64,000 bases of DNA, taken from assembly GCA_028015205.1 (NCBI GenBank), contig CM051517.1, forward strand, positions 57,597,455 to 57,661,454, given 5' to 3'. This stretch comes from Mytilisepta virgata (Eukaryota; Mollusca; Bivalvia; Mytilida; Mytilidae). Positions 11,839 to 24,218 of the stretch are shown piece by piece. Every line of letters begins with the position of its first letter. Positions within the stretch are counted from its first letter, which is position 1. Under the pieces are notes generated by a model. The model saw nothing but the letters and a program-made list of their open reading frames with translations. It was not told the origin of the DNA and did no database searches. Both the position numbers and the translations under genes were made by a program.

Positions 11839-14204
11839 GTAATTTTTGTCAAATTTTGAACGGAAAATTTAAAGGCATTTGAGTAACAGTTACCTTAATA
11901 TGATTTATTATCTAATTTATTAATTTCATAGTAAGGAGGAAGCAGGATACAGCTCAAAGTTTGATGATTTTTGAATAGGTTAGACAAACTTGATTGAAAA
12001 ATGGTGAAGTGGGCGATTGGCTGACCTGCAATCAATAGAGACGGCATTTGGATGTTTGCGATTGGCTTTACCTGCTGCAATCAATAGAGACCGCATTGGA
12101 TGTGGGTGAGTAGCTATACTGCTGCAAATCAATTCAGATCATGCATTGGATGTTGGCAAAGAGCTTACCTCCTGCAATCAATAGAGACATCGTTAGATGT
12201 GGTTGAGGAGCTTACCAAGTTAACATGGTCTCTGAAGCTGATCCTAATTTAGCATTGAAACCCAATAAAAATATCATTTTGTCTGAAACAGATCACCCAT
12301 TTTGCATCAAACTTGACTGCAATGGTCCTTAGAGGGCCCGCTGTCAAAATGTCATTTGATTTATACATGTATCACCAACCAAGACATGCAGCTATTAAAA
12401 GTCAACTTAGTTTAATATAAGAAGGTAACAGTGTGGGAAAATCCACCTGTGTGAAACCACCCAACCAGTTGAAACTAGGTCCTGAAGTGGTCCTCTTACT
12501 AGAGTCAGTTGTTCAACTGTTTCATCAGTATATAAAATGTAAACATTTGTAGTGCATTTCAGAACCCTGAAGATACAGACTACTCACAAAGATGGCGTAA
12601 TCACTTGTTAGATGATTTGAAGGAAAAAGACAACCTATACATACTTTCTGTAGAAGATCAAGCAAGACCACTTTTGTTCAGTAAGTTGTAAGATGTAATA
12701 TCTAATGAAACATATCCCAAAATACCGAAATAAATGTGATGTACAGTATGGCCATTTCATTGACTGACAAGTTCAAAGTTTGGTGTTTTTTTAATAGGTT
12801 AGACAGAGTTGATTGAAGAATGGTGAAGTGGACAAGTGGATGACCTCCTGCAATCAATAGACAGCATTGGATGTGGAAGAAGGACTTACCAAGATAACAT
12901 GGTATCTGAATCTGATAGTTGAGCATTGAACCCCAATGGAATGGTGAAGTATTTAAAAAAGTAAGGTATGTAGAATAGAAACTTTATTGGTTTTTCAAAA
13001 CATACAATGGAATGGTGGTATGCTGGTTCATAATTGGTGTAACGCATACTAGAGTCAGTTGTTCAACTGTTTCATCAGTATATAAAATGTAAACATTTGT
13101 AGTGCATTTCAGAACCCTGAAGATACAGACTACTCACAAAGATGGCGTAATCACTTGTTAGATGATTTGAAGGAAAAAGACAACCTATACATACTTTCTG
13201 TAGAAGATCAAGCAAGACCACTTTTTTTCAGTAAGTTGTAAGATGTAATATCTAATGAAACGTACCCCAAAATACCAAAATAAATGTGATGTACAGTATG
13301 GCCATTTCATTGACTGACACGTCATCAACAATGCTCGAGATCAAAATATTGGAAAACTGCTTAAAGATATAATGATGAATTAATAAGCACAACCATCAAA
13401 AATCAAAACAAAACAAACAGGTATCCAACCTCAGCTAAGTGTTGCCTCTGCATCAAAAGAAAGAGCCTTAGAAATTTAAGGTAATTTTTGTCAAATTTTG
13501 AACGGAAAATTGAAAGGCATTTGAGTAACAGTTACCTTAATATGATTTATTATCTTATTTATTAATTTCATAGTAAGGAGGAAGCAGGATACAGCTCAAA
13601 GTTTGATGATTTTTGAATAGGTTAGACAAACTTGATTGAAAAATGGTGAAGTGGGCGATTGGCTGACCTGCAATCAATAGAGACGGCATTTGGATGTTTG
13701 CGATTGGCTTTACCTGCTGCAATCAATAGAGACAGCATCGGATGTGGGTGAGTAGCTATACTGCTGCAAATCAATTCAGATCAGGCATTGGATGTTGGCA
13801 AAGAGCTTACCTCCTGCAATCAATAGCGACATCGTTAGATGTGGTTGAGGAGCTTACCAAGTTAACATGGTCTCTGAAGCTGATCCTAATTTAGCATTGA
13901 AACCCAATAGAAATATCATTTTGTCTGAAACAGATCACCCATTTTGCATCAAACTTGACTGCAATGGTCCTTAGAGGGCCCGCTTTCAAAATGTCATTTG
14001 ATTTATACATGTATCACCAACCAAGACATGCAGCTATTAAAAGTCAACTTAGTTTAATATAAGAAGGTAACAGTGTGGGAAAATACACCTGTGTGAAACC
14101 ACCCAACCAGTTGAAACTAGGTCCTGAAGTGGTCCTCTTACTAGAGTCAGTTGTTCAACTGTTTCATCAGTATATAAAATGTAAACATTTGTAGTGCATT
14201 TCAG

Positions 14205-17200
14205 AACCCTGATGACACAGACTACTCACAAAGATGGCGTAATCACTTGTTAGATGATTTGAAGGAAAAAGACAACCTATACATACTTTCTGCAGAAGAT
14301 CAAGCAAGACCACTTTTGTTCTGTAAGTTGTAAGATGTAATATCTAATGAAACATATCCCAAAATACCGAAATAAATGTGATGTACAGTATGGCCATTTC
14401 ATTGACTGACAAGTTCAAAGTTTGGTGTTTTTTTAATAGGTTAGACAGAGTTGATTGAAGAATGGTGAAGTGGACAAGTGGATGACCTCCTGCAATCAAT
14501 AGACAGCATTGGATGTGGAAGAGGGACTTACCAAGATAACATGGTATCTGAATCTGATAGTTGAGCATTGAACCCCAATGGAATGGTGAAGTATTTAAAA
14601 AAGTAAGGTATGTAGAATAGAAACTTTATTGGTTTTTCAAAACATACAATGGAATGGTGGTATGCTGGTTCATAATTGGTGTAACGCATACTAGAGTCAG
14701 TTGTTCAACTGTTTCATCAGTATATAAAATGTAAACATTTGTAGTGCATTTCAGAACCCTGATGACACAGACTACTCACAAAGATGGCGTAATCACTTGT
14801 TAGATGATTTGAAGGAAAAAGACAACCTATACATACTTTCTGCAGAAGATCAAGCAAGACCACTTTTGTTCTGTAAGTTGTAAGATGTAATATCTAATGA
14901 AACATATCCCAAAATACCGAAATAAATGTGATGTACAGTATGGCCATTTCATTGACTGACAAGTTCAAAGTTTGGTGTTTTTTTAATAGGTTAGACAGAG
15001 TTGATTGAAGAATGGTGAAGTGGACAAGTGGATGACCTCCTGCAATCAATAGACAGCATTGGATGTGGAAGAGGGACTTACCAAGATAACATGGTATCTG
15101 AATCTGATAGTTGAGCATTGAACCCCAATGGAATGGTGAAGTATTTAAAAAAGTAAGGTATGTAGAATAGAAACTTTATTGGTTTTTCAAAACATACAAT
15201 GGAATGGTGGTATGCTGGTTCATAATTGGTGTAACGCATACTAGAGTCAGTTGTTCAACTGTTTCATCAGTATATAAAATGTAAACATTTGTAGTGCATT
15301 TCAGAACCCTGAAGATACAGACTACTCACAAAGATGGCGTAATCACTTGTTAGATGATTTGAAGGAAAAAGACAACCTATACATACTTTCTGTAGAAGAT
15401 CAAGCAAGACCACTTTTGTTCAGTAAGTTGTAAGATGTAATATCTAATGAAACATATCCCAAAATACCGAAATAAATGTGATGTACAGTATGGCCATTTC
15501 ATTGACTGACAAGTTCAAAGTTTGGTGTTTTTTTAATAGGTTAGACAGAGTTGATTGAAGAATGGTGAAGTGGACAAGTGGATGACCTCCTGCAATCAAT
15601 AGACAGCATTGGATGTGGAAGAGGGACTTACCAAGATAACATGGTATCTGAATCTGATAGTTGAGCATTGAACCCCAATGGAATGGTGAAGTATTTAAAA
15701 AAGTAAGGTATGTAGAATAGAAACTTTATTGGTTTTTCAAAACATACAATGGAATGGTGGTATGCTGGTTCATAATTGGTGTAACGCATACTAGAGTCAG
15801 TTGTTCAACTGTTTCATCAGTATATAAAATGTAAACATTTGTAGTGCATTTCAGAACCCTGAAGATACAGACTACTCACAAAGATGGCGTAATCACTTGT
15901 TAGATGATTTGAAGGAAAAAGACAACCTATACATACTTTCTGTAGAAGATCAAGCAAGACCACTTTTGTTCAGTAAGTTGTAAGATGTAATATCTAATGA
16001 AACATATCCCAAAATACCGAAATAAATGTGATGTACAGTATGGCCATTTCATTGACTGACAAGTTCAAAGTTTGGTGTTTTTTTAATAGGTTAGACAGAG
16101 TTGATTGAAGAATGGTGAAGTGGACAAGTGGATGACCTCCTGCAATCAATAGACAGCATTGGATGTGGAAGAGGGACTTACCAAGATAACATGGTATCTG
16201 AATCTGATAGTTGAGCATTGAACCCCAATGGAATGGTGAAGTATTTAAAAAAGTAAGGTATGTAGAATAGAAACTTTATTGGTTTTTCAAAACATACAAT
16301 GGAATGGTGGTATGCTGGTTCATAATTGGTGTAACGCATACTAGAGTCAGTTGTTCAACTGTTTCATCAGTATATAAAATGTAAACATTTGTAGTGCATT
16401 TCAGAACCCTGAAGATACAGACTACTCACAAAGATGGCGTAATCACTTGTTAGATGATTTGAAGGAAAAAGACAACCTATACATACTTTCTGTAGAAGAT
16501 CAAGCAAGACCACTTTTTTTCAGTAAGTTGTAAGATGTAATATCTAATGAAACGTACCCCAAAATACCAAAATAAATGTGATGTACAGTATGGCCATTTC
16601 ATTGACTGACACGTCATCAACAATGCTCGAGATCAAAATATTGGAAAACTGCTTAAAGATATAATGATGAATTAATAAGCACAACCATCAAAAATCAAAA
16701 CAAAACAAACAGGTATCCAACCTCAGCTAAGTGTTGCCTCTGCATCAAAAGAAAGAGCCTTAGAAATTTAAGGTAATTTTTGTCAAATTTTGAACGGAAA
16801 ATTGAAAGGCATTTGAGTAACAGTTACCTTAATATGATTTATTATCTTATTTATTAATTTCATAGTAAGGAGGAAGCAGGATACAGCTCAAAGTTTGATG
16901 ATTTTTGAATAGGTTAGACAAACTTGATTGAAAAATGGTGAAGTGGGCGATTGGCTGACCTGCAATCAATAGAGACGGCATTTGGATGTTTGCGATTGGC
17001 TTTACCTGCTGCAATCAATAGAGACAGCATCGGATGTGGGTGAGTAGCTATACTGCTGCAAATCAATTCAGATCAGGCATTGGATGTTGGCAAAGAGCTT
17101 ACCTCCTGCAATCAATAGCGACATCGTTAGATGTGGTTGAGGAGCTTACCAAGTTAACATGGTCTCTGAAGCTGATCCTAATTTAGCATTGAAACCCAAT

Positions 17201-17496
17201 AGAAATATCATTTTGTCTGAAACAGATCACCCATTTTGCATCAAACTTGACTGCAATGGTCCTTAGAGGGCCCGCTTTCAAAATGTCATTTGATTTATAC
17301 ATGTATCACCAACCAAGACATGCAGCTATTAAAAGTCAACTTAGTTTAATATAAGAAGGTAACAGTGTGGGAAAATACACCTGTGTGAAACCACCCAACC
17401 AGTTGAAACTAGGTCCTGAAGTGGTCCTCTTACTAGAGTCAGTTGTTCAACTGTTTCATCAGTATATAAAATGTAAACATTTGTAGTGCATTTCAG
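14205..17496 (+). repeat. SSSST block of the array
   Basis: Four S modules (E1 at 14205, 14755, 15305, 15855) are followed by one T module (E1 at 16405). The T module shares private variants with the one starting at 13113: a six-T run before cagtaag, gacacgtcatc for gacaagtcatc, and gcatcggatg for gcattggatg. The 13113 and 16405 T modules are therefore copies of one another by block duplication or gene conversion. Confidence 0.85.
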
Positions 17497-19118
17497 AACC
17501 CTGATGACACAGACTACTCACAAAGATGGCGTAATCACTTGTTAGATGATTTGAAGGAAAAAGACAACCTATACATACTTTCTGTAGAAGATCAAGCAAG
17601 ACCACTTTTGTTCAGTAAGTTGTAAGATGTAATATCTAATGAAACATATCCCAAAATACCGAAATAAATGTGATGTACAGTATGGCCATTTCATTGACTG
17701 ACAAGTTCAAAGTTTGGTGTTTTTTTAATAGGTTAGACAGAGTTGATTGAAGAATGGTGAAGTGGACAAGTGGATGACCTCCTGCAATCAATAGACAGCA
17801 TTGGATGTGGAAGAGGGACTTACCAAGATAACATGGTATCTGAATCTGATAGTTGAGCATTGAACCCCAATGGAATGGTGAAGTATTTAAAAAAGTAAGG
17901 TATGTAGAATAGAAACTTTATTGGTTTTTCAAAACATACAATGGAATGGTGGTATGCTGGTTCATAATTGGTGTAACGCATACTAGAGTCAGTTGTTCAA
18001 CTGTTTCATCAGTATATAAAATGTAAACATTTGTAGTGCATTTCAGAACCCTGAAGATACAGACTACTCACAAAGATGGCGTAATCACTTGTTAGATGAT
18101 TTGAAGGAAAAAGACAACCTATACATACTTTCTGTAGAAGATCAAGCAAGACCACTCTTGTTCAGTAAGTTGTAAGATGTAATATCTAATGAAACATATC
18201 CCAAAATACCGAAATAAATGTGATGTACAGTATGGCCATTTCATTGACTGACAAGTTCAAAGTTTGGTGTTTTTTTAATAGGTTAGACAGAGTTGATTGA
18301 AGAATGGTGAAGTGGACAAGTGGATGACCTCCTGCAATCAATAGACAGCATTGGATGTGGAAGAGGGACTTACCAAGATAACATGGTATCTGAATCTGAT
18401 AGTTGAGCTTTGAACCCCAATGGAATGGTGAAGTATTTAAAAAAGGAAGGTTTTTCAAAATATACAATGGAATGGTTGTATGCTGGTTCATAATTGGTGT
18501 AACGCATACTAGTGTCAGTTGTTCAACTGTTTCATCAGTATATAAAATGTAAAAATTTGTAGTGCATTTCAGATACTACTCACAAAGATGGCATAATCAC
18601 TTGTTAGATGATTTGGAAAAAAAAGACAACCTATACATACTTTCTGTAGAAGATCAAGCAAGACCACTTTTGTTCAGTAAGTTGTAAGATGTAATATCTA
18701 ATGAAACGTACCCCAAAATACCGAAATAAATGTGATGTACAGTATGGCCATTTCATTGACTGACAAGTCATCAAGAATGCTCGAGATCAAAATATTGGAA
18801 AACTGGTTAAAGATATAATGATGAATTAATAAGCACAACCATCAAAAATCAAAACAAAACAAACAGGTATCAGACAAAGTTGATTGAAGAATGGTGAACT
18901 GGACAAGTGGCTGACCTCCTGCAATCAATAGAGATGCCATTGGATGTGGGGGAATGGCTTACCTCCTGCCATCAATAGACGGCATTGGATGTGGACGAGG
19001 GACTTTCCAAGATAACATGGTATCTGAATCTGATCATAGTTGAGCATTGAACCCCAATGGAATGGTGAAGTATTTAAAAAAGTAAGGTATGTAGAATAGA
19101 AACTTTATTGGTTTTTTT
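17497..19118 (+). repeat. Degenerating right edge of the array
   Basis: After S modules at 17497 and 18047, the last unit loses part of its intron near 18448 and the first 18 bases of E1 (18573-18676). It also carries extra A residues within that E1. It enters the E2 acceptor at about 18868, but only gtatc of E2 remains before it jumps to S-intron sequence (agacaaagttgattgaag). The final chimeric unit carries two minisatellite units and ends at the actttattggttt tail near 19118. Beyond this no array sequence is seen. Confidence 0.8.
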
Positions 19119-19880
19119 TGGCGGAAGTGAATGTAACCAAACTTGGCAGAGATGATGCATTGTAAGGTAGTTCCTTTGGTGGTGAATGGTCAAAGAAACA
19201 TGCCCGTCAAAGCCTATTCTTATTTCAGATTGTATGAACAACATTTAGAAACCTTTTGAAGAAAGATTTTAAACCTAACTCACAAATATTTTTTGTAATA
19301 GTCCTTAACTTCATAACTTTAACAGAAATCCAAGAATGTTGATAGTGACATAGTTTGACGCAAGGGGAAAAATTTTGTATTAAAAATTCTTATTCAGAAT
19401 GACAGATTTATACCAGGCATGCATGTGTTACCCAAGTGTTGTTACTTTGATGCCGATCGGAAATCCAAGATGGACCTTCTTAAAATTGGACCCTATGGGA
19501 AATATATTTAAAATAATTTTGACAAACAAATTTAATTGATTGGTAGGAAACTTTTTGCAAGGGAGTTACAAGTAGCCAGATAATTTGTTACCATTCTGCT
19601 AGGGGATTTTCTGGTAGGTTAAATGTCCATGATCTTAAGAAATATTTCATATATAAAATATTTACTGCCCTTGGGCAATCCAGTGCATGTTAAATGTTCC
19701 TAATATTTGTTTTTAAAGTTTATTTGCCTTTGCAGAAAAATTACTGTTTTATGTTTCTATTTTACAGTTGATAATTGATAATAGAAACTATTTAACAATT
19801 AGCTGGATCTTTATTCATTGAAAGTTGATTAAAATAAAATGCCAATGTTAAAAAAGTTAATTTTGTATTCATTGTGCCAT
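19119..19880 (+). repeat. Diverged family 1-like sequence beside the array
   Basis: Phrases such as gtaaccaaacttggcagag, gaaatccaagatgg and ggaccctatgggaaat (19126-19510) resemble modules of the dispersed repeat called family 1 in this annotation, plus strand. The remainder is AT-rich and I see no gene in it. Confidence 0.5.
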
Positions 19881-20715
19881 TTAGGTTTGTGTCATTGAAA
19901 CTTTTACATGCAACCTATTAGGTGCATCATGTACTAACTTTTCATTCTCAATTTGTGGTGAACCTTTTAGTTGCTACATGCACTAAATTTTCTAGGTTGT
20001 CAGTATTTACTGAGCCCAATTGTAAATGTACTGTACCCTATTGGTCCCGTATGTGCTGAAACTTCAATGTTAAGCATGTAATGAGCTGTTTTGGTCTCAC
20101 TTGCCAAAAAATTTATATCTTTACTGATCCCTTGCTCTTAACACATACTGAAACTTGCAGGTCATACATGTAGTGTGCCCTTTTGGTCTCTTGTATGCTG
20201 AAACTTCTTAGCTTGTAAATGTACTCCACCCCTGTCCCATATGATCTGAAACTATAATGAGCTCTTGGTCTCAACATACATGCTGAAAATTTTAGATTTT
20301 ACATTTACTGATCCCTCTTGCTCACTTATACTGAAACTTATAGGTTATGTAGTAAACCCTTTTGGTCTCATGTGTTGAAATGTCTTAAGGTTGTACATGT
20401 ACTGAGCCCTTTGGACCACAAATACTGAAGAAATTTTAGGTTGAATTGCACCACTTTTGGTCCCAAGTTTGCTGAAACTTAGGTTGTACATATACTGAAC
20501 CAACATTTGCTCCAACATTCATTGTACTTGTTTTTATTGTCCAACAAACAAACTTTTTGGCTACTGAGTACTTTTGGTCTGAAACCTAGCTTGTACATAT
20601 ACTGAGGCCTTTTAATCCCAGATATTCTGAAATTTCCTAGGCTGTACATATACTGAGACCATTTGGTCCCCCTGGCACTGAACCTTGTAGATGATGCATG
20701 ATCTGAGCCCTTTTG
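19880..20715 (+). repeat. 48-50 bp minisatellite
   Basis: A phrase built around ttttggtctcat...gctgaaacttctta...ggttgtacatgtactgagccc recurs. Spacing of the ctgaaa core from 20198 onward is 47, 38, 48, 44, 50 and 47, and later 50 and 49 bases. The units are 70-85 percent alike by eye. The left edge (19880-20020) is more degenerate. No exon signals are associated with it. Confidence 0.75.
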
Positions 20716-22189
20716 AGCGGTACATTTGAAATTAAATGTGTAAAATTTCAATGAGATATGTAGCCAAGACTGAAGTTTCCAGTCAATAGGAAAAGGTGCA
20801 TTAAATATGTAATGAAAATTTATTAAATGTTTAATATGTAGGACTGTACTGTCTGAAAAAAGTGGCTGTCAGAATTCTAAATGGGAGAGATACCTGAAGG
20901 TTACATTGATTGAACAAGTTCATATTTGGCAAACTGATATTATTTCATCAAGTATTACAGTAAAATGTATCTTACATTTATAAATTCCGATATATTTTTA
21001 TATAAGCTATCTTAAGTTTTACATACAATTTTCCTGTTTATACAAATTGGATTCTACCAGAAATATTGGTCTGAAACTGTACAAATATCGTGATAAATTA
21101 TGATAATTATTTTCTGGTAAGAAAATGACAAATTTTTATGAAAATCTTAGTTATTTTTAGCAAAGTAAATTTTAAAAAAATATCTTGTCTAATTATCAAT
21201 TTATTTTTAAACTTAAGTATAAGGTCATTATAGCAATGGATGATATTAATTTTTAGTGAAATTTTCTTCTTTATTTTGGCTAATTTTCATATTTTGACTT
21301 TCAGTATACTAAATTGGCTAAATTTTTTGGATAAGTCTTATGTCCAGCTTCATACAAATTTAAAATGATTAAGCAAATGTTTTTTCTATCATGTTAAAGT
21401 TTTGTATTTTACAAGTACTTTCCATAAATATTTACTAACATTTGTGTCTCCCTTATAACTGCTCTTATCCTTCCAATGATCCAATACAAATAACATTAAA
21501 CACTTTACAAATTAAGATTAAAACAAATCTTGTGAACTTAATTAAAATGCAGGAATATGTGAAACATAATGATGGCATTTTAATTGGGGTTTGCAAATGA
21601 TGAAGTGGAATTAAAATGAAATAAAATAAAGAACATAAAATTTAAAATAAATAAAATAGAATAAAAAATAAAAAAATTAAATAAAACAAAATAACAAAGT
21701 GAAAAAATAACTCCCAAAATTGATGGAAAGTATTTGTGAAATACAAAATACAACTGTGATAATTGTGTGGTGAATGTTAGTTTTACAATTCTAAAGTTCT
21801 GAGTTTAAAATTACATTTACATTTGAAATACTTTTGAACTCGTATACATGTAGTAGGTATGGCTATTTTCTTTAAGTTGAATGTGATCCATTGCTTATTT
21901 TGATCAGTAGGTAACATGAGAGTAGAAATCCACATTTTTAACATCTATCTTTCTAAAAGAAAGTGTAAATAGTTTTCAACTCAACTTGAAATTAACATTA
22001 TCAATAGTTTTACTATCCATTTTAGTAATTATTTGTCAAAAAAATTTATCAGTATCTTTCACATTTAAGTTTTCAGGTGCCTTCTTGAATTGGGGAGTAA
22101 TTAAATTTTGGTTTGGGATAAAATCTTTCATGTCTAAATGTGGGTGAAACTTGATTACTTATCTCATTGAAAATCCCTAGTGTAGGGGA
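20716..22189. other. AT-rich intergenic or intronic DNA
   Basis: No gene is visible. A low-complexity stretch of degenerate (AAAAT)n lies at about 21614-21705. The rest has no long ORF, RNA gene or clear repeat that I can see. Confidence 0.5.
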
Positions 22190-22432
22190 GGGAGGGAGGG
22201 GGCAGATTGGCCAAGTGATCTGAATGCTTTTGTTGTAACCAATAGTAATCACTAGCCAATTACATGTACTATTGTGTTCAATTTGGGGTGAGATATGTCA
22301 ACTACAATCCAAATGACCAAGATTAATAGTTTACCTGATGAAAGATGTGGTTTTCTATGCCTTCCTCCACCAATGAAAACTGGTTGGCATGATAAAGTAA
22401 TTATGCTGAAAAGAGTGTAAAACCCAGTAATC
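22190..22432 (+). mobile_element. Decayed tRNA-derived SINE
   Basis: The 3' half (cttcctccaccaatgaaaactgg ... atgctgaaaagagtgtaaaaccc) and the phrase aatagtaatcactagcc match, with substitutions, the well-preserved SINE at 40796-41065. The head (ggccaagtgatctgaatg) corresponds to the box A region of that copy. It is an old copy of the same family in the same orientation. No target duplication can be recognised. Confidence 0.65.
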
Positions 22433-24121
22433 CATACCCTGTAGTATTATGCCAAGGTTACAGTAACTGATTCAAAAAGTGAGGATCTATAGATATCAGA
22501 GAAGATCAATCAGTTATATGAAATACAGTCATGAAAACTAGTGGTTCAGACAAGTAACAGTACATGATTCCTAATCAGTTATAAATTTTGTTTCGTTTAT
22601 CACAAATTTATCGCAGGCATTCAAATGTCACAGATTTCAGAAAAATCTATTTTTAAAATTATATATTTATAGATTTTCATGAAGTTCTTTGACATCATTT
22701 TTTGAAGATAGTAAATATGATTGATAGAAAATACTAAATTTTTTTATAAATATTTCATATGCACTGTTATTGCCCACTTTTTTTTGCTGCAGTATTTCAA
22801 GTCAGAATATTTTGTTGTTGCATTTTTAAAGGAAAAATAAAGGAATGTTATGGAGATGTGAACCAAATGCTTCATCCCCTCCTTTTTTCCACTGCAATCT
22901 GACCAATGAGCCTGCCGATTTTAACAAATCATTTTGTGTTTTCATCCATAATTTAACCTGGTCATCTGATTAAAAAATTATGCCAAAAAAGTATTAAATC
23001 TCCTGAAAATATAAGGGAAATTAGACAAAAGTTTAATGGAATGTTCCGTAGATGACACCCTTTAAAGATTGTATTTGGGGGTCCATACCTGACCAATATG
23101 GCACCTATTACTGAAAATTGGAAAAATTAGGAACAGTACATTAAAAAAACCTTTTCTGGAACTGTTGGTACAATTGTGACAAAAGTGTGATGGAATTGTC
23201 CTGACTCGTGGTCCCGTCAAATTTTGTGTCCAAGAAAATGGACCTTGGTCCAATATGGCCATACAGACGAATCAGCAACCTTGGACTAATGGTTTGTGCT
23301 ACTAAAGATGAGGCTTACTTGGACCTCAACAAAGATAGCTTCCACAGTCAAACATAGACCTATGGAAAAATTATTTTTTGAAATCACAAAGTAAATTGTA
23401 ATAAAACTTTGTATCAATAGAATGCTGACAGAGACAAACTTTGCTTAACATAGGAAAATATAATATGGTGTGTGCATCAATGAGACTTAACTAAAGAGAA
23501 TAGATTCTGCAACATTTGGTGAGGATTCTCAGTTCATTTTCTTAGAGATCTCTTTCAAAGATTTTCTTTGTTCTTTTTTGATTGACCTCCATTTGGAAAG
23601 GAATTTTGAATTCTTAGTAAATAAGAACATATTATTATCAGTAGCTGATTCTCATTTGTTTTTTTTTAATTATTTGATAATTTATGAAAATTAGTTGATG
23701 GCAGAATTATTTAAAGTTATTTAAACAAAAATTTTTTTTTTATATTTTAGGAATATAAAAATGAAAAGTTATTGTGTGAACATCAGTGGGATTTGAAATC
23801 CTATTGAATGAAGTAAATGAAACTTGCAACATGTGATGGTGGTTGTCCATTTGTTACCTTCAACAAAAAATTCTTTATTTTTTGGTTATTTATTAACATT
23901 CATTTGGAAATAAATTTTCAAAATTAATTTTTTGTCACTGAGCAATTTTTGATATATCGTTAGCTGATGCTCATTTGATTTGAATGTTATTCAAGTTTTT
24001 TTTCAGATAGCATTTTGATTGTCGATGAAATTAGTTTGACAAAAATTTATATATTCTTTTAAACAAAAAAGTATTTCATTATTTGTTATTAATTAGTATT
24101 TGCATGAATTGTTGCCCAAAA

Positions 24122-24218
24122 TGAGCAGGCATCTCGAAAATTGGCATTCCTGAAATGCATAAAAAATCTACATTTTATTTCAGGCCTTTTTTTTCATTTC
24201 CTCTAACATGCCTGCTCA
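24122..24218. repeat. Nested hairpin (TGAGCAGGCAT ... ATGCCTGCTCA)
   Basis: Perfect 11-base outer arms (24122-24132 and 24208-24218) enclose a second perfect inverted pair, CCTGAAAT (24149-24156) and ATTTCAGG (24177-24184). The same structure recurs at 27689-27785 (one mismatch in the outer arm) and in more diverged form at 24688-24789 and about 28562-28663. Confidence 0.75.

Larger units (their letters stand above)
2480..16772 (+). pseudogene. Seven E2 copies carrying an in-frame TAA before the donor
   Basis: The copies lie at 2480-2539, 4119-4178, 5758-5817, 7395-7454, 10137-10196, 13421-13480 and 16713-16772; the span given here only brackets them. Each has both splice signals and the same 60-nt length. 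In each, the last complete codon is TAA where copies at 838 and 11779 have TAT, so translation would stop one base before the donor. Apart from this, the copies encode nearly the same peptide; the 2480 copy has one Ala to Val change. A single shared nonsense change spread by unit duplication explains the pattern. Confidence 0.7.
1..19118 (+). repeat. Higher-order tandem array of two exon-bearing modules (S ~550 bp, T ~1092 bp)
   Basis: Near-identical units repeat from the first base to about 19118, so the array probably begins upstream of the window. Exon E1 starts at 1 (partial), 533, 1622, 2172, 3264, 3811, 4903, 5450, 6542, 7087, 8179, 8729, 9279, 9829, 10921, 11471, 12563, 13113, 14205, 14755, 15305, 15855, 16405, 17497, 18047 and 18573 (truncated). 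The intervals are 545-550 bp (S) or 1089-1092 bp (T). S is E1 plus a 432-nt intron-like stretch. T is E1, a ~187-nt intron, E2, and a ~724-nt intron. The S intron matches the two flanks of the T insert: both share the ...cattgactgacaag end and the tcaaagtttg start. This suggests that S is an E2-deleted derivative of T, or the reverse. The strand is set by the splice signals. Confidence 0.93.

Noticed and set aside
122..18491. Sixteen minus-strand ORFs of about 74 codons repeated through the array
   Set aside because: They lie antisense in the S intron and share their conservation with the whole repeat unit. They start and stop at arbitrary points, and their Leu/Ile/Phe-rich content reflects AT-rich sequence. 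The plus-strand exons explain the strand and signals better.
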